From positions 60,269,364 through 60,333,363 of the forward strand of contig NC_067196.1 of the NCBI RefSeq assembly GCF_000699445.3: a stretch of DNA of 64,000 bases, in the 5' to 3' direction. This DNA is from Schistosoma haematobium (taxonomy: Eukaryota; Platyhelminthes; Trematoda; Strigeidida; Schistosomatidae). Shown one piece after another: positions 54,501-56,866 of the stretch. Position 1 is the first letter of the stretch. Each line of letters opens with the position of its first letter. The position numbers and the translations under genes were made by a program. The notes beneath the pieces are model-generated. The model ran no database searches, was not told the DNA's origin, and worked only from the letters and a program-made list of their open reading frames with translations.

Positions 54501-56773
54501 GTAGGAATTTTTGTTTCTCATAACGAATCAATTATTGATTAATAAAATGTTTGATGAAGTTAGGATAATTTTCGACATTAAAACGAATCTTGTCAGACTG
54601 ATTTAAGAAAATAGAACCACTGAACTTTGTAGCAGAAAATTCTATTTCTGACGTTCCATGACTTGATGTAAATCACTTCTTCAAATGTCTCAAGGATAAT
54701 TAATTAATTATTATGAACTATTGAATGTTATTAAGTAGTATAATGTAGCATACAAAAATGAACGAACAAGGAAGAAATGGAAAATATGAAGATTAAGCAA
54801 TAATGTTCTTAGTAAATAGAAAATAGATAACTAGGAAAGATACCACTAAAACTCATTGTACATTTAGTGATACAAATAAAAGTGAACCTCTTATACCCTA
54901 ATATTTTCATGAAGTTGTTTAACAGTTAAAATACTCAGTCAGTCAGTCAGTCAGTCAGTCAGTCAGTGACAACGTAGGACCAGGCACATACATGCATCGG
55001 TCCAAATTGCCACACCTCATTAGCACAGCAAGATGAACACCGAATTCATAGAAGCAGTTAACTCAATGGTGTAATACATAAAGGAAAGACTTTATGTAAG
55101 GTTATAGTACTCAGCTTGAAACCATCAAGCTCCCCAACTTTTAACTTCATTCAACTTACTCCAGTTCTACCAATTTGTAAGTATCATAAACCATCGCATA
55201 TTAAAAAATAAATTTGAATATTGTGTACATAAATCCGTACTTGGTAATTGAGTTACATTATTGTTTATGTATTTGTTAAGCTTTTTCCTTTTTGTTATCC
55301 ATATAATTTTCCTCACTTTTTTTTTAATGATCTAAAGCTATTGATACTCTGGTGAATGTTGTGTTAAGCCTTCGTTCAACCGGTCAACACATTGAAATTC
55401 CTGTACGAATTAATCTACCATCATTAAATCAATTAAATAACAAAGAAATGATAAGTTCAAAACCATCGTTCTACTTATTAAATTTCTCTTGGATTCATCT
55501 TTTTGCTATGATTATAATTACATTGTTTATTGCGATTATCAGTAAGTTGTGTTTAGTTGATAAATATACTTTTTTTTATTTTATACACCATTATTCTCGT
55601 TCATTATTCATATTCAAACAAAAATCACATAGTGATAATAAGATTATCAATAGGAAAGTATAGAAGATGTTTGCCCACTTGACAAATATGAGTAATGTAC
55701 AAACAGAGAGGTAATAATCACTTTTTTTTAATAAAAAAAAAGTTAAGTATAGAAATTAATGCCTTGGTAAGATAATGGATTGTGCGTGTTACTTATCTAA
55801 CCACTAATAATTTAAGGGTTTGAACTGATAGTTTTGTTTGTTTGTTTCTTCCTTAGATTCGAATCAATCCTATTTTATGACCTCTGTAAAAGTTAATATT
55901 TGAATAGAATGAAAGCGTTTTGTTTTGTTTTCAGTATTCATAATTACTTAGCAGTTACTTTTTAAATAACCATTGGATTGTAAGATTAATTGAATAAACA
56001 TTATCGTAAATATTGATGAAGCTGTCTTCTAAGCTTACAGTTTAAACATAGACTTATATACTTTTCATATCCTTTGTAAAATAAATGATGCTGAGGAATC
56101 CCACAACAGGACGAAACGGCCATCCAGTGCTCCTAGGTTTTCAATGGTGGTCTAGCTTCAATTGACTCATGATCTCAAATATTGAAATAAATAATAGTTC
56201 AATGTCTAGTACCTTCTCATTAAGTTTATTAGTTTAGTACATATTTCAGCTGTTTAGTTCTTCTCTTTCGTTTTAATCATATAAACTTTGTTTTGTTGGT
56301 TAATATGTTTTTTTCAATTATTTTCGATTGATTGTAATCTGTGTATTTCTGTTTTAATCTTTTTTCCTTTATCTGTAGTACATATTATATTACGCAGTGA
56401 GACATTGATAAGTTCTTCGAATAACTCAAACATTGGAAAATATTCACCTGGTCCTCTACCTTCATTAGTCAAAGGAGGATTAAGTCGATCACCTCCTGGT
56501 CGACAACTGTGGAGTCAAAATTTTATTCCTGGTGGAAGTCCTAATACAATGCGTCAACCATTTTTAACATTTGATGGTCTTCGTTCATCGAATGTTTCAT
56601 CATCTCCAATCCATCCACAAAATCTTTCCCCAAACACATCATATAATACTGCTCAACGTATCTCTCCCAGATTTAATCTTGGTACAAGCGGTGATTTAGT
56701 TAATGATGAGAGAAGATGGCGTCAAGCTCTTAGTGGTAGTACCAATCGTTTAAGAGATAGTTTCGAAGGATAA
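15011..56773 (+). CDS. NUP210: Nuclear pore membrane glycoprotein 210 (NUP210/gp210), whole gene
   Basis: NUP210 is a single-pass membrane nucleoporin whose large N-terminal domain lies in the perinuclear space and forms the lumenal ring of the nuclear pore complex, with a short tail on the pore side. The exons listed separately join in frame to about 2,517 residues, longer than the vertebrate protein (about 1,890). Order: signal peptide (MLVLLAFSLLPIVYC), lumenal beta-sandwich repeats with long stretches alignable to vertebrate gp210 ('IVDDIHRIEIATTTQELYL', 'IVEPAYLGFT', 'GGSGYYYL', 'QIILSPNSQLNL', 'TWSSVDPSIIWID'), a membrane segment (WIHLFAMIIITLFIAII) and a Ser/Pro-rich tail. The first three introns are 29-33 bp and the largest is 8 kb (40145-48169). 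ATG at 14930 is an alternative start adding 27 residues; 15011 is preferred because it puts the hydrophobic signal at the N-terminus. A possible missing exon between 28504 and 29339 is the main uncertainty. Confidence 0.93.
15183..15319 (+). CDS. NUP210: NUP210 exon 2
   Basis: Follows a 29 bp intron (15154-15182, gtaagg…ctgtag). Reads W-HSGTPEVAVVSPIV…AVATIYAKI, matching vertebrate 'WSTRPEVASIEP'. Without this micro-intron the reading frame closes at once, so the splice is required. Ends at a gtaaat donor with one base of the next codon. Confidence 0.85.
15352..15650 (+). CDS. NUP210: NUP210 exon 3
   Basis: Follows a 32 bp intron (15320-15351). Contains 'VKCDVIVDDIHRIEIATT' and 'AYDEYGNTFTSLEGVPFEW', among the best conserved gp210 segments (vertebrate '[22 protein letters not shown]' region). 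Ends in phase 0 at cag|gttagc. Confidence 0.92.
15684..15891 (+). CDS. NUP210: NUP210 exon 4
   Basis: Follows a 33 bp intron (15651-15683). Encodes 'LISGLRTGSAVVSVALHESI' and 'SQVRLLVMANAQLSPALAYL', like vertebrate '[23 protein letters not shown]…VRLLILENILLNPA'. Donor ggtaagt; phase 1. Confidence 0.92.
16410..16441 (-). ncRNA. Hammerhead-like core, left arm (defective box)
   Basis: On the - strand the box reads CUGAAUA: the G8 position, catalytic in hammerheads, is U. Stem II (GUGGCUU/AAGUCAC, loop ACAUG) and GAAAC are kept. It is therefore probably an inactive partner of the right-arm copy. Confidence 0.5.
16475..16506 (+). ncRNA. Hammerhead ribozyme-like core, right arm of the inverted repeat
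   Basis: CUGAAGA (16475-16481) fits the invariant hammerhead box CUGANGA. It is followed by stem II, GUGGCUU/AAGUCAC (7 pairs including one G-U, loop ACACG), then GAAAC (16502-16506) and GUC. Stem I and the exact cleavage site are not assigned; a very short stem III, as described for Penelope-like elements, would be needed. Confidence 0.6.
16971..17102 (+). CDS. NUP210: NUP210 exon 5
   Basis: Acceptor catttttcag. Reads E-VAMPSLQYHLQVND…AVLSPLDGSTLKALNYGQTEV, matching vertebrate 'LSMPSDQYELQL…TALQLGQSSL'. Donor gtaagt at 17103; phase 1. Confidence 0.92.
17230..17600 (+). CDS. NUP210: NUP210 exon 6
   Basis: Acceptor tttactattag. Contains 'LIQIVEPAYLGFTLI' (vertebrate 'VVEPGYLGFTV') and 'WIMESGKVYVINLDIYDRNNH' (vertebrate '[21 protein letters not shown]'). 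An acidic-basic insert (EKLDEVLNSKVDDSD, LPKRRRPT) has no vertebrate counterpart. Ends in phase 0 at gag|gtaaga. Confidence 0.93.
18091..18189 (+). CDS. NUP210: NUP210 exon 7
   Basis: A short 99 nt exon bounded by tatgtttcag and cag|gtacgt, phase 0 at both ends. Reads 'ILKSSLNQTYVVVRAFSSGS' and 'LKAVLRGVVDQ', matching vertebrate '[20 protein letters not shown]…SVVDQDGG'. Confidence 0.9.
18190..20259 (+). other. NUP210 intron 7
   Basis: Holds the RTE 3' fragment at 19108-19745 on the opposite strand. The rest is AT-rich without recognisable features. Confidence 0.6.
19108..19745 (-). mobile_element. RTE-type LINE, 3' end with (CAGT)n tail
   Basis: The - strand encodes the RT C-terminal extension: 'RNIASVCWDHQVSNSEVRRR', 'LHRLRWLGHVLRMPEHRLPR', 'WHQCLKSLT' and 'NQWLETLGDMAQSRSQWRRC', then a stop and ~200 bp of 3' UTR ending in CAGT units at 19109-19123. 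It is 5'-truncated. It shares protein homology with the element at 41.9-45.8 kb but has a different 3' tail, so it is a separate subfamily. Confidence 0.85.
20260..20565 (+). CDS. NUP210: NUP210 exon 8
   Basis: Begins right after ttttttataag with DGSVVEF, continuing the 'VVDQ' of exon 7 (vertebrate 'VVDQDGG'). Further on are 'SPIKIYPTPVILPW' and 'YHLRANGGCGQYRW', like vertebrate 'IPITLYPSILTFPW' and 'IRAHGGSGNFSW'. 102 codons, phase 0 at both ends. Confidence 0.93.
21125..21482 (+). CDS. NUP210: NUP210 exon 9
   Basis: Acceptor cacattctag. Reads NPGESIIVASSSNPQLCGHTVVYVRPPSEMKF, matching vertebrate '[28 protein letters not shown]', then a segment richer in polar residues than the vertebrate one. 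Ends CCA G|gtaggt, phase 1. Confidence 0.92.
21483..22744 (+). other. NUP210 intron 9
   Basis: AT-rich, 1.26 kb; no coding sequence, repeat or mobile element recognised. Confidence 0.6.
22745..23004 (+). CDS. NUP210: NUP210 exon 10
   Basis: Acceptor ttgtacag. Encodes 'VIGVNVGFTEIKAIYNPS' and 'HVAAYRKINFIDPVS', matching vertebrate 'AEAQGSTTLLVSYRHG' and 'TIAAYLPLKAVDPSS…VTLGSSKEML'. Ends at ATG CTA|gtaagt, phase 0. Confidence 0.93.
23395..23690 (-). mobile_element. Short derivative of the CR1-like LINE (3' tail joined to 5' leader)
   Basis: On the + strand it opens with an (ATT)n tract and 'tattcaatattatatttttg…caacaagttccctttt', a 3' tail also seen at 41496-41590. It then runs directly into sequence resembling 47480-47890 ('cttggtcaatcttgacgata', 'ggaacaggtagcctagatattcagg'), the 5' side of the LINE at 46-47.9 kb. 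The LINE body between them is absent. Confidence 0.6.
23960..24456 (-). repeat. ~480 bp SINE-like repeat, full-length (copy 2)
   Basis: Complete on the - strand: start near 'gccctagtacgaccgagggtgg', middle 'cttccctggcagtggc' (as + strand), a block around 'ccatggtggccggtgatcaa', and the end 'ggtgcccctttgtactaata' followed by AAATAAATA tail. It lies in NUP210 intron 10, opposite to the gene. Confidence 0.85.
25132..25457 (+). CDS. NUP210: NUP210 exon 11
   Basis: Reads VTHGPQPWPLQPSEHYVNVFPQPD (vertebrate 'FEGGPRPWILEPSKFFQNV'), later 'LVSFNLRCESIGLFEFVIEIGNRP', like '[26 protein letters not shown]'. The middle acidic segment is longer than in vertebrates. Ends with AC|gtaagc, phase 2. Confidence 0.93.
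26390..26605 (+). other. Coding-like patch of unknown origin inside intron 11
   Basis: The open frame reads around 'RAYYACEKKEVSVDDAATIE' with a base composition and residue mix unlike the flanking AT-rich intron. No family is recognised. It could be a fragment of a retroelement gag region, an unused exon or chance. Confidence 0.25.
27641..27830 (+). mobile_element. Sm-alpha type SINE with decayed hammerhead
   Basis: The tRNA-derived head has an A-box-like start (gtagtttaagtgttcacgca) and a B box GGTTCAATTCC (27686-27696). It is followed by 'CUGAGGAGUCCC' (hammerhead box at 27724-27730), the 'gtccagtgctttcaggtttt' block and a 'ggtggtctaactcaaattgattt' tail. The GAAAC half of the ribozyme has become AGUAAC, so self-cleavage is not expected. 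Confidence 0.8.
28381..28504 (+). CDS. NUP210: NUP210 exon 12
   Basis: Acceptor attttctcag. Reads T-IMCDVAVRLQLLPVFQFPSL…CPLVNISSNDWSHDK, matching vertebrate '[20 protein letters not shown]…CPLL…VVPVSS'. 124 nt, ends phase 0 at aag|gtaaac. Confidence 0.85.
28505..29338 (+). other. NUP210 intron 12, probably hiding an unplaced exon
   Basis: Vertebrate gp210 has ~25 residues here (a 'GRRFDNFSSLSIQW'-like segment) that neither flanking exon provides. Candidate acceptors at 28746 (attatttcag) and 28631 (ggttcttttag) exist, but none gives an open phase-0 exon with a good donor and clear homology. The 81-codon ORF at 28762 starts after a stop without an acceptor. Confidence 0.4.
29339..29532 (+). 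CDS. NUP210: NUP210 exon 13 (as placed)
   Basis: Acceptor atcatttcag, phase 0. Reads LILPNTIPTVIHLIFFGSES…ISSIDDDGGTTEKLQLVQYV, with the second half resembling vertebrate 'QDDESGQKKLHGLQAILV'. Ends GAT TA|gtaagc, phase 2, joining cleanly to the next exon. Confidence 0.8.
29634..30591. mobile_element. 880 bp element bounded by (TA)n on both sides
   Basis: A unique-looking, GC-richer block (29652-30531) is bounded by (TA)9 at 29634-29651 and (TA)30 at 30532-30591, inside NUP210 intron 13. Near its right end 'ggtagctcaagcggtaaac' resembles a tRNA-type A box, but there is no convincing B box. The ORFs (75-113 codons) show no domain. It looks like an insertion into a TA microsatellite. Confidence 0.5.
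30848..31088 (+). CDS. NUP210: NUP210 exon 14
   Basis: Acceptor cttttttcag. Reads Y-DKRSSNRPMHSRPYF…IQSLKSILNIYLSPVINAV…LFYHPE, corresponding to vertebrate '[26 protein letters not shown]'. Ends gag|gtaatt, phase 0. Confidence 0.9.
31263..31613 (+). CDS. NUP210: NUP210 exon 15
   Basis: Acceptor ctttgcag. Contains 'VDIHGGSGYYYLDNSD' (vertebrate 'LRIREGSGYFFLNTS'), 'RVTIQAIDLCFPS' ('IMIHDLCLVFPA') and 'NLRVHNQIQLGDE' ('IRVVDKVEIGKT'). 117 codons; the donor gttggt is weak in sequence, but the phase-0 join to exon 16 reads through as GDE-VTAFIEA. Confidence 0.92.
31687..31809 (+). repeat. SINE-like repeat, 3' end only (copy 3)
   Basis: Begins within the 'gcttcggtttaggcacc' block and ends with 'tactaatgtttatgtgttta' and an AAATAAATAA tail. 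The 5' truncation fits copying from the 3' end by target-primed reverse transcription. Confidence 0.8.
32319..32801 (+). repeat. SINE-like repeat, full-length (copy 4)
   Basis: Starts 'cctcaaataccctgatacga', continues with the tcctactcactgccttctcg block and ends 'accaatatttatgtgttcaa' plus ATAAAATAGAATAAATAAA. It lacks the ~60 bp around 'atctccttacgatgctccactg' in part. No tRNA-like promoter is seen. Confidence 0.85.
33351..33698 (+). CDS. NUP210: NUP210 exon 16
   Basis: Acceptor cctaatctag. Reads VTAFIEAMGTDGITLPSKFARLLKL (vertebrate '[27 protein letters not shown]') and 'FTVRGIALGTSRLMVTSIVP' ('FLIRGVAIGQTSLTASVTN'). 116 codons; phase 0 at both ends. Confidence 0.92.
33786..34070 (+). CDS. 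NUP210: NUP210 exon 17 (bacterial-Ig-like domain region)
   Basis: Separated from exon 16 by an 87 bp intron. Reads VFAPLRLTPCNFNILLGAEYELHAVGGP…ESLGLANIRARAVG, matching the vertebrate '[28 protein letters not shown]…GLAIGNGTVSG' stretch assigned to a BIG2-type Ig fold. 95 codons, phase 0. Confidence 0.93.
34159..34548 (+). CDS. NUP210: NUP210 exon 18
   Basis: Follows an 88 bp intron, acceptor ttttccag. Reads 'ICNIHIV'-like start TVCNIHIVALSGVRIRCP, then a Cys/Gly/Ser-rich insert (LLACPPGRSGDCGSTPLW) absent from vertebrates, and 'LRYRWHLNPPE' aligning with 'LTFHWSV'. 130 codons; phase 0. Confidence 0.9.
34875..35141 (-). repeat. SINE-like repeat, 5'-truncated (copy 5)
   Basis: Holds the 3' ~265 bp: tail (TTTATTTATTT on + strand), 'ggtacaaaggggcaccgaatg', the 'gcccgggtactcagact' block, ending at 'ttcaggatcctgaa', where the other copies continue for another ~200 bp. 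Confidence 0.85.
35654..35687 (-). ncRNA. Hammerhead ribozyme-like core at the 3' end of the Penelope-like element
   Basis: On the - strand CUGAAGA (complement of 35681-35687) fits CUGANGA, followed by stem II GUCCAG/CUGGAC (6 perfect pairs, 9 nt loop GCAAGUUAG) and GAAAC (complement of 35654-35658). Penelope-like elements are known to carry hammerheads with minimal stem III in their terminal repeats. Stem I and the cleavage site were not assigned. Confidence 0.7.
36100..36897 (-). pseudogene. Penelope-like GIY-YIG endonuclease region (265-residue open frame)
   Basis: 'VYEIRCHDCNATYVGETSRQ' with 'LNVRLKEHK' is the GIY-YIG-like core: here the first signature is I-R-C-x-x-C…Y-V-G-E-T, preceded by the Cys pair common in Penelope-like elements, followed by R-x-x-x-H. 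Downstream 'ALHALETGHKINFEGTKIL' matches the C-terminal part of the domain (the 'H-x-x-x-x-GH-x-I-x-F/W' segment). The basic N-terminal half links RT to the nuclease. The open frame survived although the RT is broken. Confidence 0.85.
36933..37172 (-). pseudogene. Penelope-like reverse transcriptase fragment
   Basis: 'IFRGQLYRQKEGIAMGSPVS' and 'LWLMYVDDIFIINKRDG' are RT motifs B and C. Upstream, 'CSTDLPYSYF' lies in another frame, indicating a frameshift near 37170, just before the inversion junction. The Asp pair of YVDD is intact. Confidence 0.8.
37826..38075 (-). mobile_element. RTE-type LINE fragment (RT C-terminal extension)
   Basis: The - strand reads 'VSLHQLRWSGRMPNHRLPRP', 'HQLMKSVTIGLSHVNRYRPPGWGPRDYRKQWLE', split over frames. 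It is the same region as in the 19.1-19.7 kb fragment and belongs to that subfamily. No tail is seen. Confidence 0.75.
38275..38531 (+). CDS. NUP210: NUP210 exon 19
   Basis: Acceptor tcaacacttag. Reads THLASGMVLVGLKPGTVTVHLTVEPVEP…RLYAQLTIVVLSRLGL…QQIILSPNSQLNLIPWTD, matching vertebrate '[21 protein letters not shown]' and 'EQILMSPNSYIKLQTN'. Ends GAT TT|gtaagt, phase 2. Confidence 0.93.
38532..39731 (+). other. NUP210 intron 19
   Basis: AT-rich, 1.2 kb. A less AT-rich patch around 39392-39540 (open frame 'WNVRTPPKPHFGGNAYKVM') has no recognised homologue. No other features seen. Confidence 0.5.
39732..40144 (+). CDS. NUP210: NUP210 exon 20
   Basis: Acceptor tttcttcctag. Reads L-HSDSILQYKILTVPHN…LLTVTPDGILRASDKCSEIG…VLIKVPRFMIFSVPPITI…NIKISYHDELGRVFDAVSS, following vertebrate 'LSYRVLDG…VHVDEKGFLASGSMIGTST…VHFHDNSGDVFHAHSS'. 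Ends TCA A|gtaggt, phase 1. Confidence 0.93.
40585..41094 (-). repeat. SINE-like repeat, full-length (copy 6)
   Basis: The most complete copy, ~510 bp. From 3' to 5' on the + strand: ATTTTATTTATTTTAA tail, 'acacatagatattggtacaa', 'gcctgggcgcccaaaccgaa', 'tggtagccggtgaccaacga', 'ggaatcagggttttccaact', 'ggacttccgtggtagtggct', ending 'gaccgtaccagggcgtttgg'. No internal ORF or pol III promoter is evident. Confidence 0.88.
41496..41590 (-). repeat. 3' tail fragment of the CR1-like LINE family
   Basis: 'tattattagtggccttattc…aatattatatttttgatg…cggcacaaggtatttcaa' matches the tail at 23400-23490 (same order of words). It is a severely 5'-truncated copy. Confidence 0.6.
41891..45757 (-). mobile_element. 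Nearly complete RTE-type LINE (~3.87 kb)
   Basis: On the - strand: a ~610 bp leader (45757 to ~45143), an endonuclease-RT coding region (45142-42102) and a 3' tail with AAATAAATAAATAA ending near 41891. The 5' ~400 bp of the leader (45358-45757) is the same sequence as the body of the ~480 bp SINE-like repeat, and the last ~70 bp ('tgtgtggcgcatatatattg' to the tail) is the same as that repeat's 3' end. It has a (TTA)n-rich stretch at about 45250-45300 between leader and coding region. Few lesions suggest a recent insertion. No clear target-site duplication was identified. Confidence 0.85.
42102..45142 (-). pseudogene. RTE endonuclease-reverse transcriptase coding region (broken by two stops and one frameshift)
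   Basis: Endonuclease: 'KLAAFNVRTLMQVGQQIGLA', 'CCLSETRIQ', 'VVLAGDLNAQVGRLG' and 'WTQIDHIAISY'. RT: 'KSPGPDDLPPALFKDGG', 'VPIFKKGSRRSCNNYRGISL', 'FLDIRAAFDSLDR', 'LEYVDDIVLLCDD' (catalytic Y-V-D-D). C-terminal extension: 'FDHRFLRRIADIQWQHHVSN' and 'QWLGHVLRMSSQRIPR'. Lesions: a frameshift with a small deletion near 44700 (after VISAYA), an in-frame TAG replacing the Gln of R-Q-G-C at 43068-43070, and an in-frame TGA at 42768-42770. The total, about 1,010 codons, is normal for RTE elements. Confidence 0.88.
45860..47890 (-). mobile_element. CR1-like LINE relic (endonuclease and RT pieces)
   Basis: On the - strand the endonuclease segment reads 'VVCGDFNSRDCSFLSSLGHQ' and 'LDLVFINDVGTYV…SSSNHFMI' (47333-47001). 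The RT segment reads 'IIPIPKKVSGVKNVKFRSIA' (46927-46589) and 'LTLNPFKCQTVNFSLRHEQH' (46258-45959). Frames are interrupted throughout. The family differs from the CR1-like relic at 8-10 kb. The 5' leader (47480-47890) recurs in the short derivative at 23.4-23.7 kb. Confidence 0.75.
48170..48547 (+). CDS. NUP210: NUP210 exon 21
   Basis: Acceptor tgttttccag. Reads N-DFYQLKASLHRSDLFSTHF…LTSLIEGQWMCLPKF, following vertebrate 'RDDFVQIGKG' and 'MVVGDVLCLATVLTSLEG'. The middle is longer and Ser/Asn-rich. Ends TCA G|gtaagt, phase 1. Confidence 0.9.
49367..49751 (+). CDS. NUP210: NUP210 exon 22
   Basis: Acceptor gtaaatttag. Reads D-NTWSSVDPSIIWIDQLNQIILARHSGQGVLTF, matching vertebrate '[30 protein letters not shown]', then 'YLLNVQVIPLELYTSGIPSA'. 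Ends GAA AG|gtttgt, phase 2. Confidence 0.93.
49752..51772 (+). other. NUP210 intron 22
   Basis: 2 kb, holding the SINE-like repeat copy 7 (50449-50900) and otherwise AT-rich DNA without recognisable features. Confidence 0.6.
50449..50900 (+). repeat. SINE-like repeat (copy 7), tail lost
   Basis: Begins 'cccaaatgccctggtacggc' and is complete to 'ctccttataccaatatcttt', where the usual 'atgtgttcaaataaata' tail is missing. In the segment at 50575-50650 it lacks the 'ggtccacctaggggagttgg' block present in copy 4. Confidence 0.85.
51773..52308 (+). CDS. NUP210: NUP210 exon 23
   Basis: The longest exon (536 nt). Acceptor attcttttacag. Reads S-NDIPCSRTSGSLLTFENFAPFKCQIQLQIDDE, then a region aligning with the vertebrate stretch that ends in 'GQYFCSITM' (here TQWQCVIKSPTTWSLNVDAI). 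Ends AAA GAT T|gtaagt, phase 1. Confidence 0.9.
52309..53633 (+). other. NUP210 intron 23
   Basis: 1.3 kb, AT-rich, no recognisable feature. Confidence 0.6.
53634..54047 (+). CDS. NUP210: NUP210 exon 24
   Basis: Acceptor ccttattttag. Reads S-YQFWITETDHFTRRLLIFIPPATSFALNMQELGPDKLLVRSQFPEIL (vertebrate '[22 protein letters not shown]' region) and ends in KHKVLWLVQVKCIPGDS, like 'ITYTVGVLDPAAGS'. Ends TCT C|gtaagt, phase 1. Confidence 0.9.
54653..54684 (-). repeat. Decayed copy of the intron-4 hammerhead-like unit
   Basis: On the - strand: UUGAAGAAGUGAUUUACAUC, AAGUCAUGGAACGUC, followed by 'agaaatagaattttctgcta'. The order of words is that of the 16.4 kb inverted repeat, but C3 of the box and the GAAAC half are mutated. 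Confidence 0.5.
54936..55110 (-). mobile_element. RTE-type LINE 3' UTR with (CAGT)8 tail
   Basis: CAGT units at 54936-54967 are followed by 'acaacgtaggaccaggcaca…tgcatcggtccaa', the same 3' UTR as at 19109-19260. No coding part remains: this is a very short 5'-truncated insertion, opposite to NUP210. Confidence 0.8.
55338..55541 (+). CDS. NUP210: NUP210 exon 25 (membrane segment)
   Basis: Reads P-IDTLVNVVLSLRSTGQHIEIPVRINLP (vertebrate '[22 protein letters not shown]') then FSWIHLFAMIIITLFIAII, a single hydrophobic span of ~19 residues that fits the one transmembrane helix of gp210. Ends ATC A|gtaagt, phase 1. Confidence 0.92.
56091..56175 (+). mobile_element. 5'-truncated Sm-alpha SINE with hammerhead core, in NUP210 intron 25
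   Basis: Starts at CUGAGGA (56091-56097), then AUCC…GGAC stem II, GAAAC (56113-56117), 'ggccatccagtgctcctagg' and the 'tggtggtctagcttcaattg' tail. The tRNA-like head and the 5' strand of stem I are missing, so the ribozyme cannot fold completely. Confidence 0.75.
56379..56773 (+). CDS. NUP210: NUP210 exon 26 (cytoplasmic/pore-facing tail)
   Basis: Acceptor tttatctgtag. Encodes about 131 residues, twice the vertebrate tail. It is rich in Ser, Pro and Asn, with six Ser-Pro pairs (YSPGP, RSPPG, GSPNT, SSPIH, LSPNT, ISPRF) and a basic end (RRWRQALSGSTNRLRDSFEG). Vertebrate gp210 is phosphorylated in its tail at a Ser-Pro site in mitosis, so these are candidate sites by inference. Stop TAA at 56771-56773. 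A poly(A) signal AATAAA follows at 56861-56866. Confidence 0.9.
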
Positions 56774-56860
56774 ATCATTTTTCTGTTCATATTTTTTTAT
56801 CCTAGTGTGTTATAAAGATTTTGTTTCGATTATAACATTCCTGTCGAAAATTCCACTTAG

Positions 56861-56866
56861 AATAAA
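56861..56866 (+). promoter_or_regulatory. Probable NUP210 poly(A) signal
   Basis: AATAAA lies 88 bp after the stop codon and is followed by a T-rich stretch, the usual arrangement. No better candidate occurs earlier in the 3' UTR. Confidence 0.65.

Larger units (their letters stand above)
54048..55337 (+). other. NUP210 intron 24
   Basis: Contains a decayed hammerhead-like unit at 54653-54684 (- strand) and an RTE 3' end with CAGT tail at 54936-55110. The rest is AT-rich. Confidence 0.6.

Noticed and set aside
54936..54967. Short direct repeats as a CRISPR-like array or satellite
   Set aside because: It is a simple CAGT tail attached to a LINE 3' UTR; the genome is eukaryotic.
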